Shown here: positions 49,401 to 58,237 of the stretch, piece by piece
Position numbering within the stretch: position 1 is the stretch's first letter
Layout of the letters: every line of letters begins with the position of its first letter
Assembly: GCF_029016285.1 (NCBI RefSeq)
Contig: NZ_CP091975.1
Span: 1,550,001-1,614,000 of the forward strand
Source of the DNA: Vibrio sp. DW001
Lineage (GTDB): Bacteria > Pseudomonadota > Gammaproteobacteria > Enterobacterales > Vibrionaceae
Direction: 5' to 3'
Length of the DNA stretch: 64,000 nucleotides
Notes under the pieces: generated by a model
What the model was told of the DNA's origin: nothing
Database searches by the model: none
The model's input: only the letters and a program-made list of their open reading frames with translations
Made by a program: the position numbers and the translations under genes

Positions 49401-49580
49401 ACTGACTTCGGCCGCGACGGTGGAATATTGATTTATCGCCCGCTCTTCAGCAAATTTGGAGCTGAAATAGTATTGCATCGAGACAGCGATAGTTGCGGTG
49501 AGGATGCTTGCAAGCAGGAACATCACACCTACAGTAATCCGGAATGAAAATCTTGACGTTGTCGAAGCGAAATTATCCAT
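46419..49580 (-). CDS. Membrane HD-GYP protein with Cache and inserted solute-binding domain
   Basis: 1053 residues. Membrane helix about 15-37; a periplasmic Cache-like domain follows (NEIYSIYVGRPDDNFYQL, PTQRPWYNNS, GVDVLLSTL); a family 3 solute-binding domain at about 285-510 (GYAIDLLTTISQLTGLKFEF) is inserted; the remaining Cache strand continues (YFYVQPVNYQGHQEYFAIT). Membrane helix near 592-615, HAMP, then an HD-GYP domain with LHDCGKI near 728 and HHETLKGTGYP near 947. The HD-to-GYP distance is about 220 residues instead of about 60, because of a helical insertion. Metal-binding motifs are kept, so phosphodiesterase activity is plausible. Confidence 0.9.
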   Translation of the reverse strand: MDNFASTTSRFSFRITVGVMFLLASILTATIAVSMQYYFSSKFAEERAINQYSTVAAEVSRHVNELDARMTHTTELLSNLVGQMDRNSTDWMSIFSIALKANNEIYSIYVGRPDDNFYQLINLQSSEQVRLRIGAKPKDRWVVIMVAGEGQNRIKKTIYLNDQFRIREIKPEISNYFPTQRPWYNNSSTTQVKKTDPYLFQILKIPGQTFSVKVGATGAVVGVDVLLSTLSGKLRSALDGYNTEAFLFRPTGEILASNAIVKNESPLPVLDPIQFSPQEQLLIDNTLSLKVSNQNAWGPIDYSVSGEPKGYAIDLLTTISQLTGLKFEFINGFNWNELVDLFNNGSLDVLHSLQNNPNGYVKGVYSDPIYSLPFGVLVPIGRDKFDDLSALSEQRVAILSGWSIIPKLKNDFPTIKLIEVNELVDAVRMLENGKVDAVIDSAAILRQAKKQYFIQNVKILTNITPFDQHYNSDFHIVVQPENSALIDIINKAIGRITPEQKKTLYKKWLQPLQVNTVVNDRVIPYDELYNLINDEASYGKLVMRDIDGVERYFYVQPVNYQGHQEYFAITIPKSAVLELVFERIKKTIMITGGLLCLLLPIIWIMGSPIVHPIRQLRAETLKINQRKYKNVQLINTRIKEVWELSESIYDMAEHLHQHEKQQEEFIESFIRLIAQAIDDKSPYTAGHCNRVPVIGMMLAEAAEQSDREAFKAFRFANDQEKREFRIAAWLHDCGKITQPEHIVDKGTKLETNYNRIHEIRTRFEVLWRDAQIDYLNHKLRQDISEQQAKAELENRLKELQEDFEFIAHINVGGEFTSPDKVERVKRIANQHWLRHFDNSLGLSNVEEWRKEPVKHDLPVVENLLADKPEHIIPRTHDVDIDAKFNIKMDVPEHLYNLGEIYNLSISKGTLTAEDRYKINEHMISGIKMLESLPFPDELKKVPQYATTHHETLKGTGYPRKLEAEDLSVLERILVVADIFEALTAADRPYKKAKPMSVAIDIMYKMALDEHIDMQLFLLFLESGIYLRYADEYLDKEQNVPVDISFYLDAQSGN

Positions 49581-50045
49581 AATAAACGCGTGTGCCTTTT
49601 GATGTTTCTCATTATTTTTTGTCTAGCCGATTTAATAAATAGGTTAGTTTTTCTTGTTTTACAAGGTACTCAAGCTATATAAAAGGTCAGCGACGTGGCA
49701 ACGCTTGGTCTCATTGCCGCTTTAGACCTAACCTTGAGTGAAGAATTCGTAGTTAGTACTGAAGCCATCTCTCTAATGCTCAATATGACGACAGCGATGA
49801 CCAGTTCAATTAGTGTAATTTCTGAAACGGAGCGCTTTTCTATTTTTACCTCAATGAATGGGGTCATATGGCAATGATAGATTGGCGGCTATTCAACGGT
49901 TAGCGGTACATAACCAGCCCAATATTTTTCTGTCTTATGCGCAGAAGGGTAAAAGGCTATTCATACAATGACCATATCAATATTCGTGATTTTGCGTAAC
50001 AATAAAAGGGTATGGTTTTTTTCGAAAAAAAAGAAGGAATAGTGG
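49581..50045. other. 465-bp intergenic region with a possible pilin remnant
   Basis: No complete gene. The middle part resembles a type IV pilin N-terminus on the minus strand (see next entry). On the plus strand a 37-codon frame (49858-49970) ends RLFIQ and shows no recognisable family. The right end holds the promoter of the following LysR gene. Confidence 0.45.
49670..49867 (-). pseudogene. Possible degenerate type IV pilin-like fragment
   Basis: A 65-codon minus-strand frame contains ITLIELVIAVVILSI, which resembles the FTLIELVI...ILGI transmembrane start of type IV pilins and pseudopilins. The prepilin cleavage glycine is missing (SEIT instead of GFT) and the rest does not look like a folded pilin. 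It might be a decayed pilin gene, or chance in hydrophobic coding. Confidence 0.3.
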
Positions 50046-50945
50046 TTGAAAATAAGTGACCTGAAATTGTTTATAAAGGTGGTTGAGTTGGGCAGTTTTA
50101 CTGCGGCGGCCAATGCGTTGGATTTACCCAGAGCAAATGTGAGTCGTCGTATTAATGATCTGGAAGGCGCATTGCGGACACCACTTTTTCACCGTACTAC
50201 GCGCAGCTTATCACTGACCAATCAAGGTGAGTCTTATTATCATGATCTGCTGAAAGCGATCAAGATGATTGATTCCGCTAATCAGGCCTTGATCCATAAT
50301 GCGGATACAATCAAAGGCAAGGTCAAGCTTGGTTTAGTCTCAGAGACGCACGATATCATTCAGCCAATCTTATTTCGGTTTCTTGATCAGTACCCTGATG
50401 TTGAACTTGATGTAAGGGTAATTAATAACGGCTTTATTGATATGCACAATCAAGGCCTAGATATTTCTTTCCATGGGGGCGAGCTCATCGATTCGGATTT
50501 AGTTGCTCGAAAGCTTTTACAGCTTGATCGGTGTTTAGTTGTGTCGCCAAGCTATGTTGAGAAACATGGACGACCATCTTCACTGGAAGATTTATTGAAC
50601 CATTTGGCAATATGTCTACGATGGCCAACAGGTGAGGTCGATCGGAGATGGCACTTTGCTGACACCAGTATTACCGTTAATTCAAAGTTAGTGTCTAACA
50701 GTGTCGCGTTTTTGAAAAGTGCGGCTATCTCTGGAAGAGGCATTGCATTTTTGCCCAAAATCTTGGTGGCAGATAAGATCGCGGATGGTACATTAATCCA
50801 AATATTAAGCGAATCATCTGCAAATGAAGAACATGGTTATATACTTTACAACCAGCCGAAAACACTCAACCTCGCAACCAAAACACTGATTGATTACCTG
50901 TTAGTCGAAGTGCCAAAACAGATTTTATTGTCACAAAATCCGTGA
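50046..50945 (+). CDS. LysR-type regulator next to an RND efflux operon
   Basis: 299 residues. The helix-turn-helix (LKLFIKVVELGSFTAAANAL, LPRANVSRRINDLEGALRTPLFHRTTRSL) is that of the CrgA/AaeR branch of LysR regulators. The effector domain is complete. It begins with TTG, preceded by AGGA at a good distance. It reads in the same direction as the efflux genes, which begin 75 bp later, so it may be co-transcribed with them and control them. Confidence 0.92.
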   Translation: MKISDLKLFIKVVELGSFTAAANALDLPRANVSRRINDLEGALRTPLFHRTTRSLSLTNQGESYYHDLLKAIKMIDSANQALIHNADTIKGKVKLGLVSETHDIIQPILFRFLDQYPDVELDVRVINNGFIDMHNQGLDISFHGGELIDSDLVARKLLQLDRCLVVSPSYVEKHGRPSSLEDLLNHLAICLRWPTGEVDRRWHFADTSITVNSKLVSNSVAFLKSAAISGRGIAFLPKILVADKIADGTLIQILSESSANEEHGYILYNQPKTLNLATKTLIDYLLVEVPKQILLSQNP

Positions 50946-51020
50946 CAGTAAGAATTGGAGATGATGGATTATCTCCACTAGATTTATGACTAGAATAGCT
51001 CGCAACTTAAGGAGCTATTT

Positions 51021-52103
51021 ATGAATAACCTAACCCATCTTATTTTCTGCTCGGCAGCCGCCGTATTTCTAACTGGTTGTAACCAGACTCAAGGGGCCGA
51101 TAATGACGAACTTGAGCAACGAACCCTGCAAGTCGTCCAGCTCCAAAACCCCAATGAATCAATGACGAAAACCTTCAACGGTACGGTTCATTCTCATGAA
51201 CAAGCCGGTTTGGCTTTTCGTGTCCCTGGAACCATAGAACAAATGTTGTTTAACAAGGGCGATTCGATAACACAAGATCAGGTTATCGCGCGCCTCGACC
51301 CTCATGATTATCAGGTGACGTTAGAAGAACTTGAGGCCAGAAAACTTGAAGCCCAATCAGCCCATAAGCTCGCGAAGTCAGAGCTTAAACGAGTAAAGCA
51401 AGCAACGAATGATGATGCTATTGCCCGTGTGAATCTTGATCGTGCAATCAGTGGATACGAACGTTCCCTTTCGGCCTTAAAAGTTGTAGACAAAAATATC
51501 CAACGCGCGAAAGATATATTGAAGTATACCGAGTTGAGAGCCCCATTTGATGGCGTTATAGCAAGCGTAGATTTTGAACAATATGAGCAGGCATTGCCTG
51601 GTGTCTCGATTGTCACATTGCAAAATAACAATGTATTAGAGATTGAAGTAGATGTGCCTGAAAACTTGATTGGGCTTTTCAATATAGGCCAACATGGTTC
51701 AGTATCTTGGTATGAGTCGAGCGCGCCCCTCAACGCTCGCGTGGTTGAAATCGCTCCAGTGCCCCACCTAATAAAGCAAACCTATTCCGTGATATACGCC
51801 ATCGACCACCCAAGTGCGTCGGTATTTCCTGGAAAGTCTGTCACTGTGACGACGCAAGTCGGCGATTCCAACAGTGCCTACTGCGTACCTTACTCCGCTG
51901 TTGTTGGTCAAAAAGATAGTCTGTTCGTTAATCTGATTCGAGAAGAGCAGGTAATTAAAACACATGTCGAACTGACGTCATTGGACGCATATCAAGCCTG
52001 TGTCACAGGTGCAATAGGTAGTGGTGATTATGTCGTTGTGAGTGGATCGAATTACCTTAGTGATGGTGATAGTGCCAAAAAGCTAATCATAAGAAATCAA
52101 TAA
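51021..52103 (+). CDS. RND efflux periplasmic adaptor (membrane fusion protein), lipoprotein
   Basis: 360 residues. Lipobox FLTGC. Adaptor features: barrel-sandwich half SHEQAGLAFRVPGTIEQMLF and KGDSITQDQVIARLDPHDYQ, a helical hairpin about residues 100-160, second lipoyl half TELRAPFDGVIASVDFE, then a beta-barrel and membrane-proximal domain. It joins the inner-membrane pump to the outer-membrane channel. First gene of a three-gene operon; 9 bp separate it from the pump gene. Confidence 0.93.
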   Translation: MNNLTHLIFCSAAAVFLTGCNQTQGADNDELEQRTLQVVQLQNPNESMTKTFNGTVHSHEQAGLAFRVPGTIEQMLFNKGDSITQDQVIARLDPHDYQVTLEELEARKLEAQSAHKLAKSELKRVKQATNDDAIARVNLDRAISGYERSLSALKVVDKNIQRAKDILKYTELRAPFDGVIASVDFEQYEQALPGVSIVTLQNNNVLEIEVDVPENLIGLFNIGQHGSVSWYESSAPLNARVVEIAPVPHLIKQTYSVIYAIDHPSASVFPGKSVTVTTQVGDSNSAYCVPYSAVVGQKDSLFVNLIREEQVIKTHVELTSLDAYQACVTGAIGSGDYVVVSGSNYLSDGDSAKKLIIRNQ

Positions 52104-52112
52104 GGATTAATC

Positions 52113-55100
52113 ATGTTCAATTTAGCTGAGTTTGCTATTCGTCAACGAACATTTGTTATGTTCTTTATCGTCATAAGCATCGTTGCAGGCCTCTATTCAT
52201 ATTTTGATTTAGGTAAGCTTGAGGACCCAAGCTTTACGGTAAAAACAGCGGTCGTTGTGACGCTTTACCCCGGCGCCTCTGCACAAGAAGTAGAGGCACA
52301 AGTTACGGATACGATAGAAACCAAGCTTCAAGAAATGGGTGAACTCAACCGCCTACGTTCGTTATCAAGACCGGGTGTGTCTATGGTATTTGTGGATATC
52401 AAAGAGAGCCTTAACTCGAAAGCGCTACCACAACAGTGGGATTTACTGCGTCGAAAGGTCGACGACGTCAAGTTATCGCTCCCAAGTACTGCACAGATCA
52501 GTATTGTTCAGGATGAATTTTCAGAAGTCTATGGCATGCTTTTCGCCATTCATAGCAACGACGCTAACCCTGAAGAACTGCGTAGATATGGGGAAGAGTT
52601 ACAACGTCAGATAAAAAGTGTCACCGGGATAAAAAAAGTCGAGTTGCATGGTGTCCAAGCACGAACGGTTTATATTGATACGCCAGATGAACGGCTTTCT
52701 CAATATGGTCTCTCTCTCGCTCAGGTCTGGAGTCAACTGAATAGCCAAAACATGACATTCGAAGCGGGCAAGTTCGACGTTGGCAACGAACGCGTTAGGG
52801 TTCATCAAAGCAGTGAGTTTCAATCCCTTGACGATATTCGTAACTTAGTCATAAAAGGCGGAGTGAGTAATCTTGGTTCTTCTCTCATTCGTTTAGGCGA
52901 TATTGCTGATGTCACCATGGGATACCATACTCCCGCCTTGGTAGAAAACCGATTCAATAGTGAACCATCTGTGACACTAGCAGTGAGTCCGGCTCAAGGC
53001 ATTAATGTGGTGTCATTAGGTGGCACAATCACATCAATTATTGACAACTATCAAGCCAGTTTACCTCTGGGCGTTGAGATTACGAAAGTGGCTTTTCAAC
53101 CTGCAGAAGTGCAGAAATCTATCGATAACTTTGTCGGTAATCTTCTCGAAAGTGTTGGCATCGTATTTATCGTGTTATTGATATTCATGGGCTTTAAGAG
53201 TGCTGCTATTGTTGGCGGTAGTTTGCTATTAACCATATTGCTGACGCTTGTTTATATGAATTTCGCTGATATTTCGTTACACCGTGTCTCATTAGGTACC
53301 TTCATTCTAGCCTTGGGAATGTTAGTCGATAATGCGATTGTGGTTACCGATATGATGATTGCGAAGCTAAATAAGGGTATGGAAAGAACAAAAGCCGCAA
53401 TAGAGGCAGTGAAAGAAACTGCAACGCCACTGCTTGGTGCCACGATCATTGCCATCATGGGCGCTAGCCCGGTATTGTTTTCCAAAACGGATGCCGCTGA
53501 ATTTGCGGGCTCTGTATTCTATATTATCGCGTCATCGCTATTGCTGTCTTGGTTAGTCGCCGTCACGTTTACCGCTTTGATGTGTTGGATTTTTATTAAG
53601 CCGACGAAACAATCCGGTGCAAAGAAAACCAGTCATTACAAAAAACTGGTAGGTTGGACTGTCGACCATCCGGTCAAAACATTGAGTGCTTTGATACCAC
53701 TTATCGTCGTTACCGTCGTAGCGATACCGCATGTCGCGATCAATTTTATACCGCAATCAGATCGTCCTATCGTGTTCCTAGATTATTGGCTACCAAATGG
53801 TGCAAAAATAGAGCAGACGTCTAGTGATATGAAAAAAATTGAGAACTGGTTGTTAGAGCAACCCGAAGTAGAAAGTATTTCTTCTTCGATTGGTGCAAGT
53901 GTGCCTAGATTTTCTGTGACAGTAGAACCTGAACCGTTGGATCCTGCATATGGTCAGGTTCTAATAAATGTACGAAATTTCCAAGCAATTTCTACACTGG
54001 TCGAGCGGGGAGACAAATGGTTGTTGACGGAATTTTCTGATGCAGAACCTCGTTTTAGGGGCTTAAAGTTAGCCACCTCAGACAAATACTCTGTCGAAGC
54101 GCGGTTTTCTGGTCCGGATGTCGATGTTCTTCACGATTTGGCGAATCAAGCAAAAACCATCATGGCAACGCATCCAGATGCCAAATATGTAAGAGATGAC
54201 TGGCGTCAACAAAGCAAAGTTTTAAAACCGATCATTAATCAAGAAAAAGCGCGTCGTTCAGGCATTAACCGAGCAGACATTGCTTTTGCAATGAAGAGGG
54301 CGTCTGACGGAATGCCGTTAGGACAAATGAACCTAAATGACGAGCTGATCCCAATTCAATTACGCGCGTCAAAACAAACCATGTCATCACTCGAAACGTT
54401 ACCAGTGAAATCTCTACTTGGACTGCATACGGTTCCGCTTGGACAGGTGGTGGATGGGTTTGAACTCAACACCGAAGAAAGCATGATATGGCGCCGTGAC
54501 AGAGTAAAAACGATAACCGCTCAAGCTGGCGTTGAACGTACTACAACACCCGCCAACGTTCGAAATTCGGTGCTTGCACAAATTGAAGCCATTGAATTAC
54601 CGCAAGGTTATAGCATGGAGTGGGGTGGGGAATATTATGATGAGAATAAAGCGGTCACAGACATCATGAAGCAGTTACCTAAAGCACTGTTAATAATGGT
54701 ACTTATTCTGGTGTATATGTTCAATGGATTTAAGCAACCGGTTATTATCATGTCCACTATACCGTTGGCCGCAACTGGTGCGACGTTTGCGCTACTGAGT
54801 TTTGACAAACCGTTTGGGTTTATGGCGTTGATTGGTGCGATCACCTTGATGGGTATGATTATCAAAAACGGTATCGTGTTGATCGATCAAATTGAGCTCG
54901 AACGAGCCAACGGTCGATCGGTATCAGACGCAATTAAAGAAGCAACAATCAATCGTACATTGGCCATATCTATGGGGGCGTTGACGACGGCATTCGGCAT
55001 GATACCACTGCTAAGTGACCTCTTGTTTGACCAGATGGCTGCGACGATCATCGGTGGTCTGGCCGCTGCAACCGTGTTATCGCTTTTTGTAATGCCTGCA

Positions 55101-55187
55101 TTATATAAATTGGCTTACAAAGAAAATAAGGCAGAATCAAAAAGTCAGGTGCCTGAGCCTTCTGTTTTAGACATTCAACAAGTGTAG
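52113..55187 (+). CDS. RND-family inner-membrane efflux pump
   Basis: 1024 residues, 12 membrane helices with two large periplasmic loops, as in AcrB/MexB-like pumps. Signatures: FFIVISIVAGLYSYFDLGKL, VVVTLYPGASAQEVEAQVT and TKVAFQPAEVQKSIDNF; proton-relay aspartates in helix 4 region LALGMLVDNAIVVTDMM; GAITLMGMIIKNGIVLIDQ in the second half. The sequence is closest in style to the VmeH/VexH-type pumps of Vibrio. The substrate range cannot be read from sequence. Confidence 0.94.
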   Translation: MFNLAEFAIRQRTFVMFFIVISIVAGLYSYFDLGKLEDPSFTVKTAVVVTLYPGASAQEVEAQVTDTIETKLQEMGELNRLRSLSRPGVSMVFVDIKESLNSKALPQQWDLLRRKVDDVKLSLPSTAQISIVQDEFSEVYGMLFAIHSNDANPEELRRYGEELQRQIKSVTGIKKVELHGVQARTVYIDTPDERLSQYGLSLAQVWSQLNSQNMTFEAGKFDVGNERVRVHQSSEFQSLDDIRNLVIKGGVSNLGSSLIRLGDIADVTMGYHTPALVENRFNSEPSVTLAVSPAQGINVVSLGGTITSIIDNYQASLPLGVEITKVAFQPAEVQKSIDNFVGNLLESVGIVFIVLLIFMGFKSAAIVGGSLLLTILLTLVYMNFADISLHRVSLGTFILALGMLVDNAIVVTDMMIAKLNKGMERTKAAIEAVKETATPLLGATIIAIMGASPVLFSKTDAAEFAGSVFYIIASSLLLSWLVAVTFTALMCWIFIKPTKQSGAKKTSHYKKLVGWTVDHPVKTLSALIPLIVVTVVAIPHVAINFIPQSDRPIVFLDYWLPNGAKIEQTSSDMKKIENWLLEQPEVESISSSIGASVPRFSVTVEPEPLDPAYGQVLINVRNFQAISTLVERGDKWLLTEFSDAEPRFRGLKLATSDKYSVEARFSGPDVDVLHDLANQAKTIMATHPDAKYVRDDWRQQSKVLKPIINQEKARRSGINRADIAFAMKRASDGMPLGQMNLNDELIPIQLRASKQTMSSLETLPVKSLLGLHTVPLGQVVDGFELNTEESMIWRRDRVKTITAQAGVERTTTPANVRNSVLAQIEAIELPQGYSMEWGGEYYDENKAVTDIMKQLPKALLIMVLILVYMFNGFKQPVIIMSTIPLAATGATFALLSFDKPFGFMALIGAITLMGMIIKNGIVLIDQIELERANGRSVSDAIKEATINRTLAISMGALTTAFGMIPLLSDLLFDQMAATIIGGLAAATVLSLFVMPALYKLAYKENKAESKSQVPEPSVLDIQQV

Positions 55188-55196
55188 GGGAATAAA

Positions 55197-56693
55197 ATGA
55201 AATATTTTAAATTTTATCGCAAGATGTCGTCAATGTTCGCTCCTATCGCATTGGCTGTTATGTTAACAGGTTGCGCCGTCGGCCCTGAATATAAAGAACC
55301 AACGGTTTCTATGGCTGAAAGTTATTTATATGTTGAGAGTAATGAGAGTGTGCAAACAGATCATTGGTGGAGCCAGTTTAACGACTCTACTTTGAACGCG
55401 CTTGTTACTGATGTTCAACAGCAAAATGTGCCCTTAAAAATGGCCGCGCAACGTATTAAAATGGCAAGTAGCTACAAATCGATGGTCGACTCTTTCAAGG
55501 TACCAACCATCAATGTTGGTGCGGGGTATTACAACTATCAATTGAGTAAAAATGATTCGCTAACGGGACCGGTACTCTCGCCATTAGGAGAGAGTACCAA
55601 CGCACTACCGCCTAGTTTGAGCAACACCACTTTGCTTGATAATCAACACGATGGTGGTTTTCTCGGAGCAAGTGTTACGTGGGAACTCGATATCTTGGGG
55701 CGTATTGACCATCAATCGAATGCCGCCGAAATACGGGTAGAACAAGCAGGTCTATACGCCGATGGATTAACCACGTTAATCACCGCAGACATCATCCATA
55801 ACTATTTACAGTACCTAGGAGCCCAAGAGCGAATTCATCTCGCAGAGTTGAATATTGAGGACCAGAAAAAGAGTTTAGCATTGATCGAGAAAGTGGTGAG
55901 TAATGGCTATGGTTCCGAGCTCGATTTGGTTCATGCTAAAGCCTCATTGGCTGCAATGGAATCCATCATTCCTCAACTAGAGATCGCTCAACAGGTCCAT
56001 AAAAGGCGCATCGCAACCTTATTGGGTGAGCCTTTATCTCAGGTTGATATTAGGTTGGCGAGTAGCGAAACACTGCCTGATATGAATGGGGTTATTCCGG
56101 TCGGATTACCTTCAGATCTGCTTCAGCGACGTCCAGATATTAGGATCGCAGAACGCGAAATGGCGGCGATCAATGAAGACGTCGCAGCCAGTATAGCTAA
56201 CCGTTATCCTAAATTTTTCTTAACGGGCGCGCCGGGTGTTTCTGCCAGTAGTTTTGACGACCTGTTTAGTAGTGATTCTGTCGGTTGGATTGGCTCTGCT
56301 GGAGTGAGTTGGAATGTGTTTGATGGTGGCAGAGGTAAAGCCATGGTAGAACTAAACGAAGCGAGATTTGACGCTGCGATTCTAGGTTATGAATATGCTG
56401 TTGACTCTGCTATCACTGAAGTGGATTCAATGTTATTTGCCTATGGAAGAAGCCAAGAAAATGAAGATCGAATTGACCAAGCGTTAAAGGCATCTGAAAA
56501 GGCAGTAAGTAAAGCGGTGTCCCTTTATAATGCTGGCCTTATCGACCACCTTTCAGTACTTGATGCTCAGAGACAAAAGCGTGTGATTGAAGACCGACAG
56601 GTTGCTGCTCGTTTACAAGTCGCACAGGTTACCGTAGGTGTGTATAAGTCATTGGGAGGCGACTGGAAAATAGATACGGAGATTGGCGATTGA
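55197..56693 (+). CDS. Outer-membrane efflux channel (NodT/OprM-type lipoprotein)
   Basis: 498 residues. Lipobox MLTGC follows a signal peptide. Features: GPEYKEPTVSM, DHWWSQFNDSTLNALV, the duplicated helical barrel repeats with LGASVTWELDILGRID, PVGLPSDLLQRRPDIRIAEREM and VSWNVFDGGRGKAMVEL. It forms the outer exit duct of the tripartite pump. Third gene of the operon, 9 bp after the pump gene, with a terminator behind it. The TolC-type family length is normal. Confidence 0.93.
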   Translation: MKYFKFYRKMSSMFAPIALAVMLTGCAVGPEYKEPTVSMAESYLYVESNESVQTDHWWSQFNDSTLNALVTDVQQQNVPLKMAAQRIKMASSYKSMVDSFKVPTINVGAGYYNYQLSKNDSLTGPVLSPLGESTNALPPSLSNTTLLDNQHDGGFLGASVTWELDILGRIDHQSNAAEIRVEQAGLYADGLTTLITADIIHNYLQYLGAQERIHLAELNIEDQKKSLALIEKVVSNGYGSELDLVHAKASLAAMESIIPQLEIAQQVHKRRIATLLGEPLSQVDIRLASSETLPDMNGVIPVGLPSDLLQRRPDIRIAEREMAAINEDVAASIANRYPKFFLTGAPGVSASSFDDLFSSDSVGWIGSAGVSWNVFDGGRGKAMVELNEARFDAAILGYEYAVDSAITEVDSMLFAYGRSQENEDRIDQALKASEKAVSKAVSLYNAGLIDHLSVLDAQRQKRVIEDRQVAARLQVAQVTVGVYKSLGGDWKIDTEIGD

Positions 56694-56734
56694 TCTAACG
56701 TCAATGCCCCAAACGTCATAAGTAACATATAAAG

Positions 56735-56772
56735 AAGAGCAGGCCATTTATTCCAATTGACCTGCTCTTTTT
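56735..56772 (+). terminator. Terminator of the RND efflux operon
   Basis: AAGAGCAGG and CCTGCTCTT form the stem, followed by TTTTT. It lies 42 bp after the channel gene stop. Confidence 0.85.
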
Positions 56773-56924
56773 ATCGACGTTTCTAATGCTCTACTGCACA
56801 CAACTCATATGACCAGCATAATAATTATTAAGTTCGAATCGAGTCTCAGGTAAAGTGCAGCTCTCAGTCGTGTAGAATAACAAAATGGCACTTAGCCTTA
56901 ATAAATCGAGAGACATAGCCACTA

Positions 56925-57329
56925 ATGAGCAAAATACACCATCATCCAGTACAGATATATTATGAAGATACCGACCATTCAGGCGTGGTTTATCATCCTA
57001 ACTTCCTGAAGTATTTCGAACGTGCACGCGAGCATGTTATCGATAGTGACAAGTTGGCGGCTTTGTGGAACGAGCATGGCCTAGGGTTTGCGGTATACAA
57101 AGCAAATATGATTTTTCAAGATGGCGTAGAGTTTGCGGAGATTTGTGATATTCGTACATCCTTTGAGTTAGATGGTAAATACAAAACCTTGTGGCGGCAA
57201 GAAATCTGGCGTCCTCAAGCAACCCGAGCGGCCGTTATTGGTGATATAGAGATGGTCTGTTTAGATAAAGAAAAGCGGCTGCAACCTATCCCCAATGCGA
57301 TTCTGACATCAATGATGAATGGGGATTAG
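56925..57329 (+). CDS. Hot-dog fold acyl-CoA/ACP thioesterase (YbgC/Orf6-like)
   Basis: 134 residues. The 4HBT motif is complete: YYEDTDHSGVVYHPNFLKYFERARE with the catalytic Asp, followed by FQDGVEFAEICDIRTS. It hydrolyses acyl thioesters. Its place near pfaE and pfaA recalls the Orf6 thioesterase encoded in the Photobacterium profundum PUFA cluster, so release of the finished fatty acid from the ACP is a reasonable role; a housekeeping YbgC role (YbgC is normally with tol-pal) is less likely here. It converges on pfaE, with 5 bp between the two stops. Confidence 0.88.
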   Translation: MSKIHHHPVQIYYEDTDHSGVVYHPNFLKYFERAREHVIDSDKLAALWNEHGLGFAVYKANMIFQDGVEFAEICDIRTSFELDGKYKTLWRQEIWRPQATRAAVIGDIEMVCLDKEKRLQPIPNAILTSMMNGD

Positions 57330-57334
57330 TTTAA

Positions 57335-58237
57335 TCAATGGCTGTCTGTTGATAAGAGGAGTTGACTTGGGTCTATCAATGTCGCGTTTAGTTTCATTGG
57401 CTTGGTGCCATTACCGAGCGTGACGGCAAAACGATACTGTTCATTTAACCGGCCTAAGCAAGACTGCCAATTAGGTTGATTGTTCGGTTGGCTAGCGAGC
57501 AAGCTTTCCTTGTTTTCAATGAAGTAGGGTGTTATTCCTCGGTAAAATTCTACTTCTCTGTATTGCTCTTCTTGACCCAACGAGGATTCGGACTTCGTTG
57601 TTTGAATAAGCAGCCATTCTTTTTGTGTCATCGTTAAATCAAATCCAAACGACTTCAATGATTTCGCCAGTCCTTGCCCTGTTGCTTTTATATACGACTC
57701 TTTTAATACCCAAAGATCAAAAAAACGCTGTCTTTGTTGGTTTTGTGGCAGTGTCAATAAATCGCTGGCTTCTTGGGCTGAGAAATAGTGATTGAGGATG
57801 GGGTCAATGTTGGTACTCGGTCTAGCGTGTTCAATGTCTACGCCCAGTTGTAGAGTCCCATTGTTCGCTATTACGACGCCAATGAGCAGATAGTCGCCGC
57901 TATGGCTTAAATTAAACTCAATGCCTGTATGAGTGCGTTGGTTGGTGATCAATGTTGGCTTTCCATTTTTCCCATATTTAAATTGCCATTTATCAGGCGC
58001 AATAGGGGCGTATTGTGACAATACCGCCCGTAGTAAACAACGAACATAGAGGGCTTTCGTTCTCGACTCATGTTGCCTATAACGCGCCACTTTGTTCTGC
58101 TCATCCTCAGAGAGCCAACATTTCATGTTTTCCGTCAGGCTATCGCCGTCATCCAGTTGGGTAAGAGAGAAAAACCAGAGTTGAATGAGAGGAGTAGCAG
58201 ACACGATGAAACCTTGAGAAGAAAACGTATCACCCAT
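57335..58237 (-). CDS. pfaE: Sfp-type phosphopantetheinyl transferase PfaE
   Basis: About 300 residues from the ATG at 58237 (MGDTFSSQGF); the frame extends to a TTG at 58303, which is less likely, and neither has a good ribosome site. The Sfp core is clear: IEFNLSHSGDYLLIGV, LGVDIEHARPS and FFDLWVLKESYIKATGQGLAKSL, with the magnesium-binding Asp, Glu and Glu/Lys present. It moves 4'-phosphopantetheine from CoA to the serine of ACP domains. Its position, divergent from pfaA, makes the tandem ACPs of the PUFA synthase the obvious target. Confidence 0.9.
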   Translation of the reverse strand: MGDTFSSQGFIVSATPLIQLWFFSLTQLDDGDSLTENMKCWLSEDEQNKVARYRQHESRTKALYVRCLLRAVLSQYAPIAPDKWQFKYGKNGKPTLITNQRTHTGIEFNLSHSGDYLLIGVVIANNGTLQLGVDIEHARPSTNIDPILNHYFSAQEASDLLTLPQNQQRQRFFDLWVLKESYIKATGQGLAKSLKSFGFDLTMTQKEWLLIQTTKSESSLGQEEQYREVEFYRGITPYFIENKESLLASQPNNQPNWQSCLGRLNEQYRFAVTLGNGTKPMKLNATLIDPSQLLLSTDSH

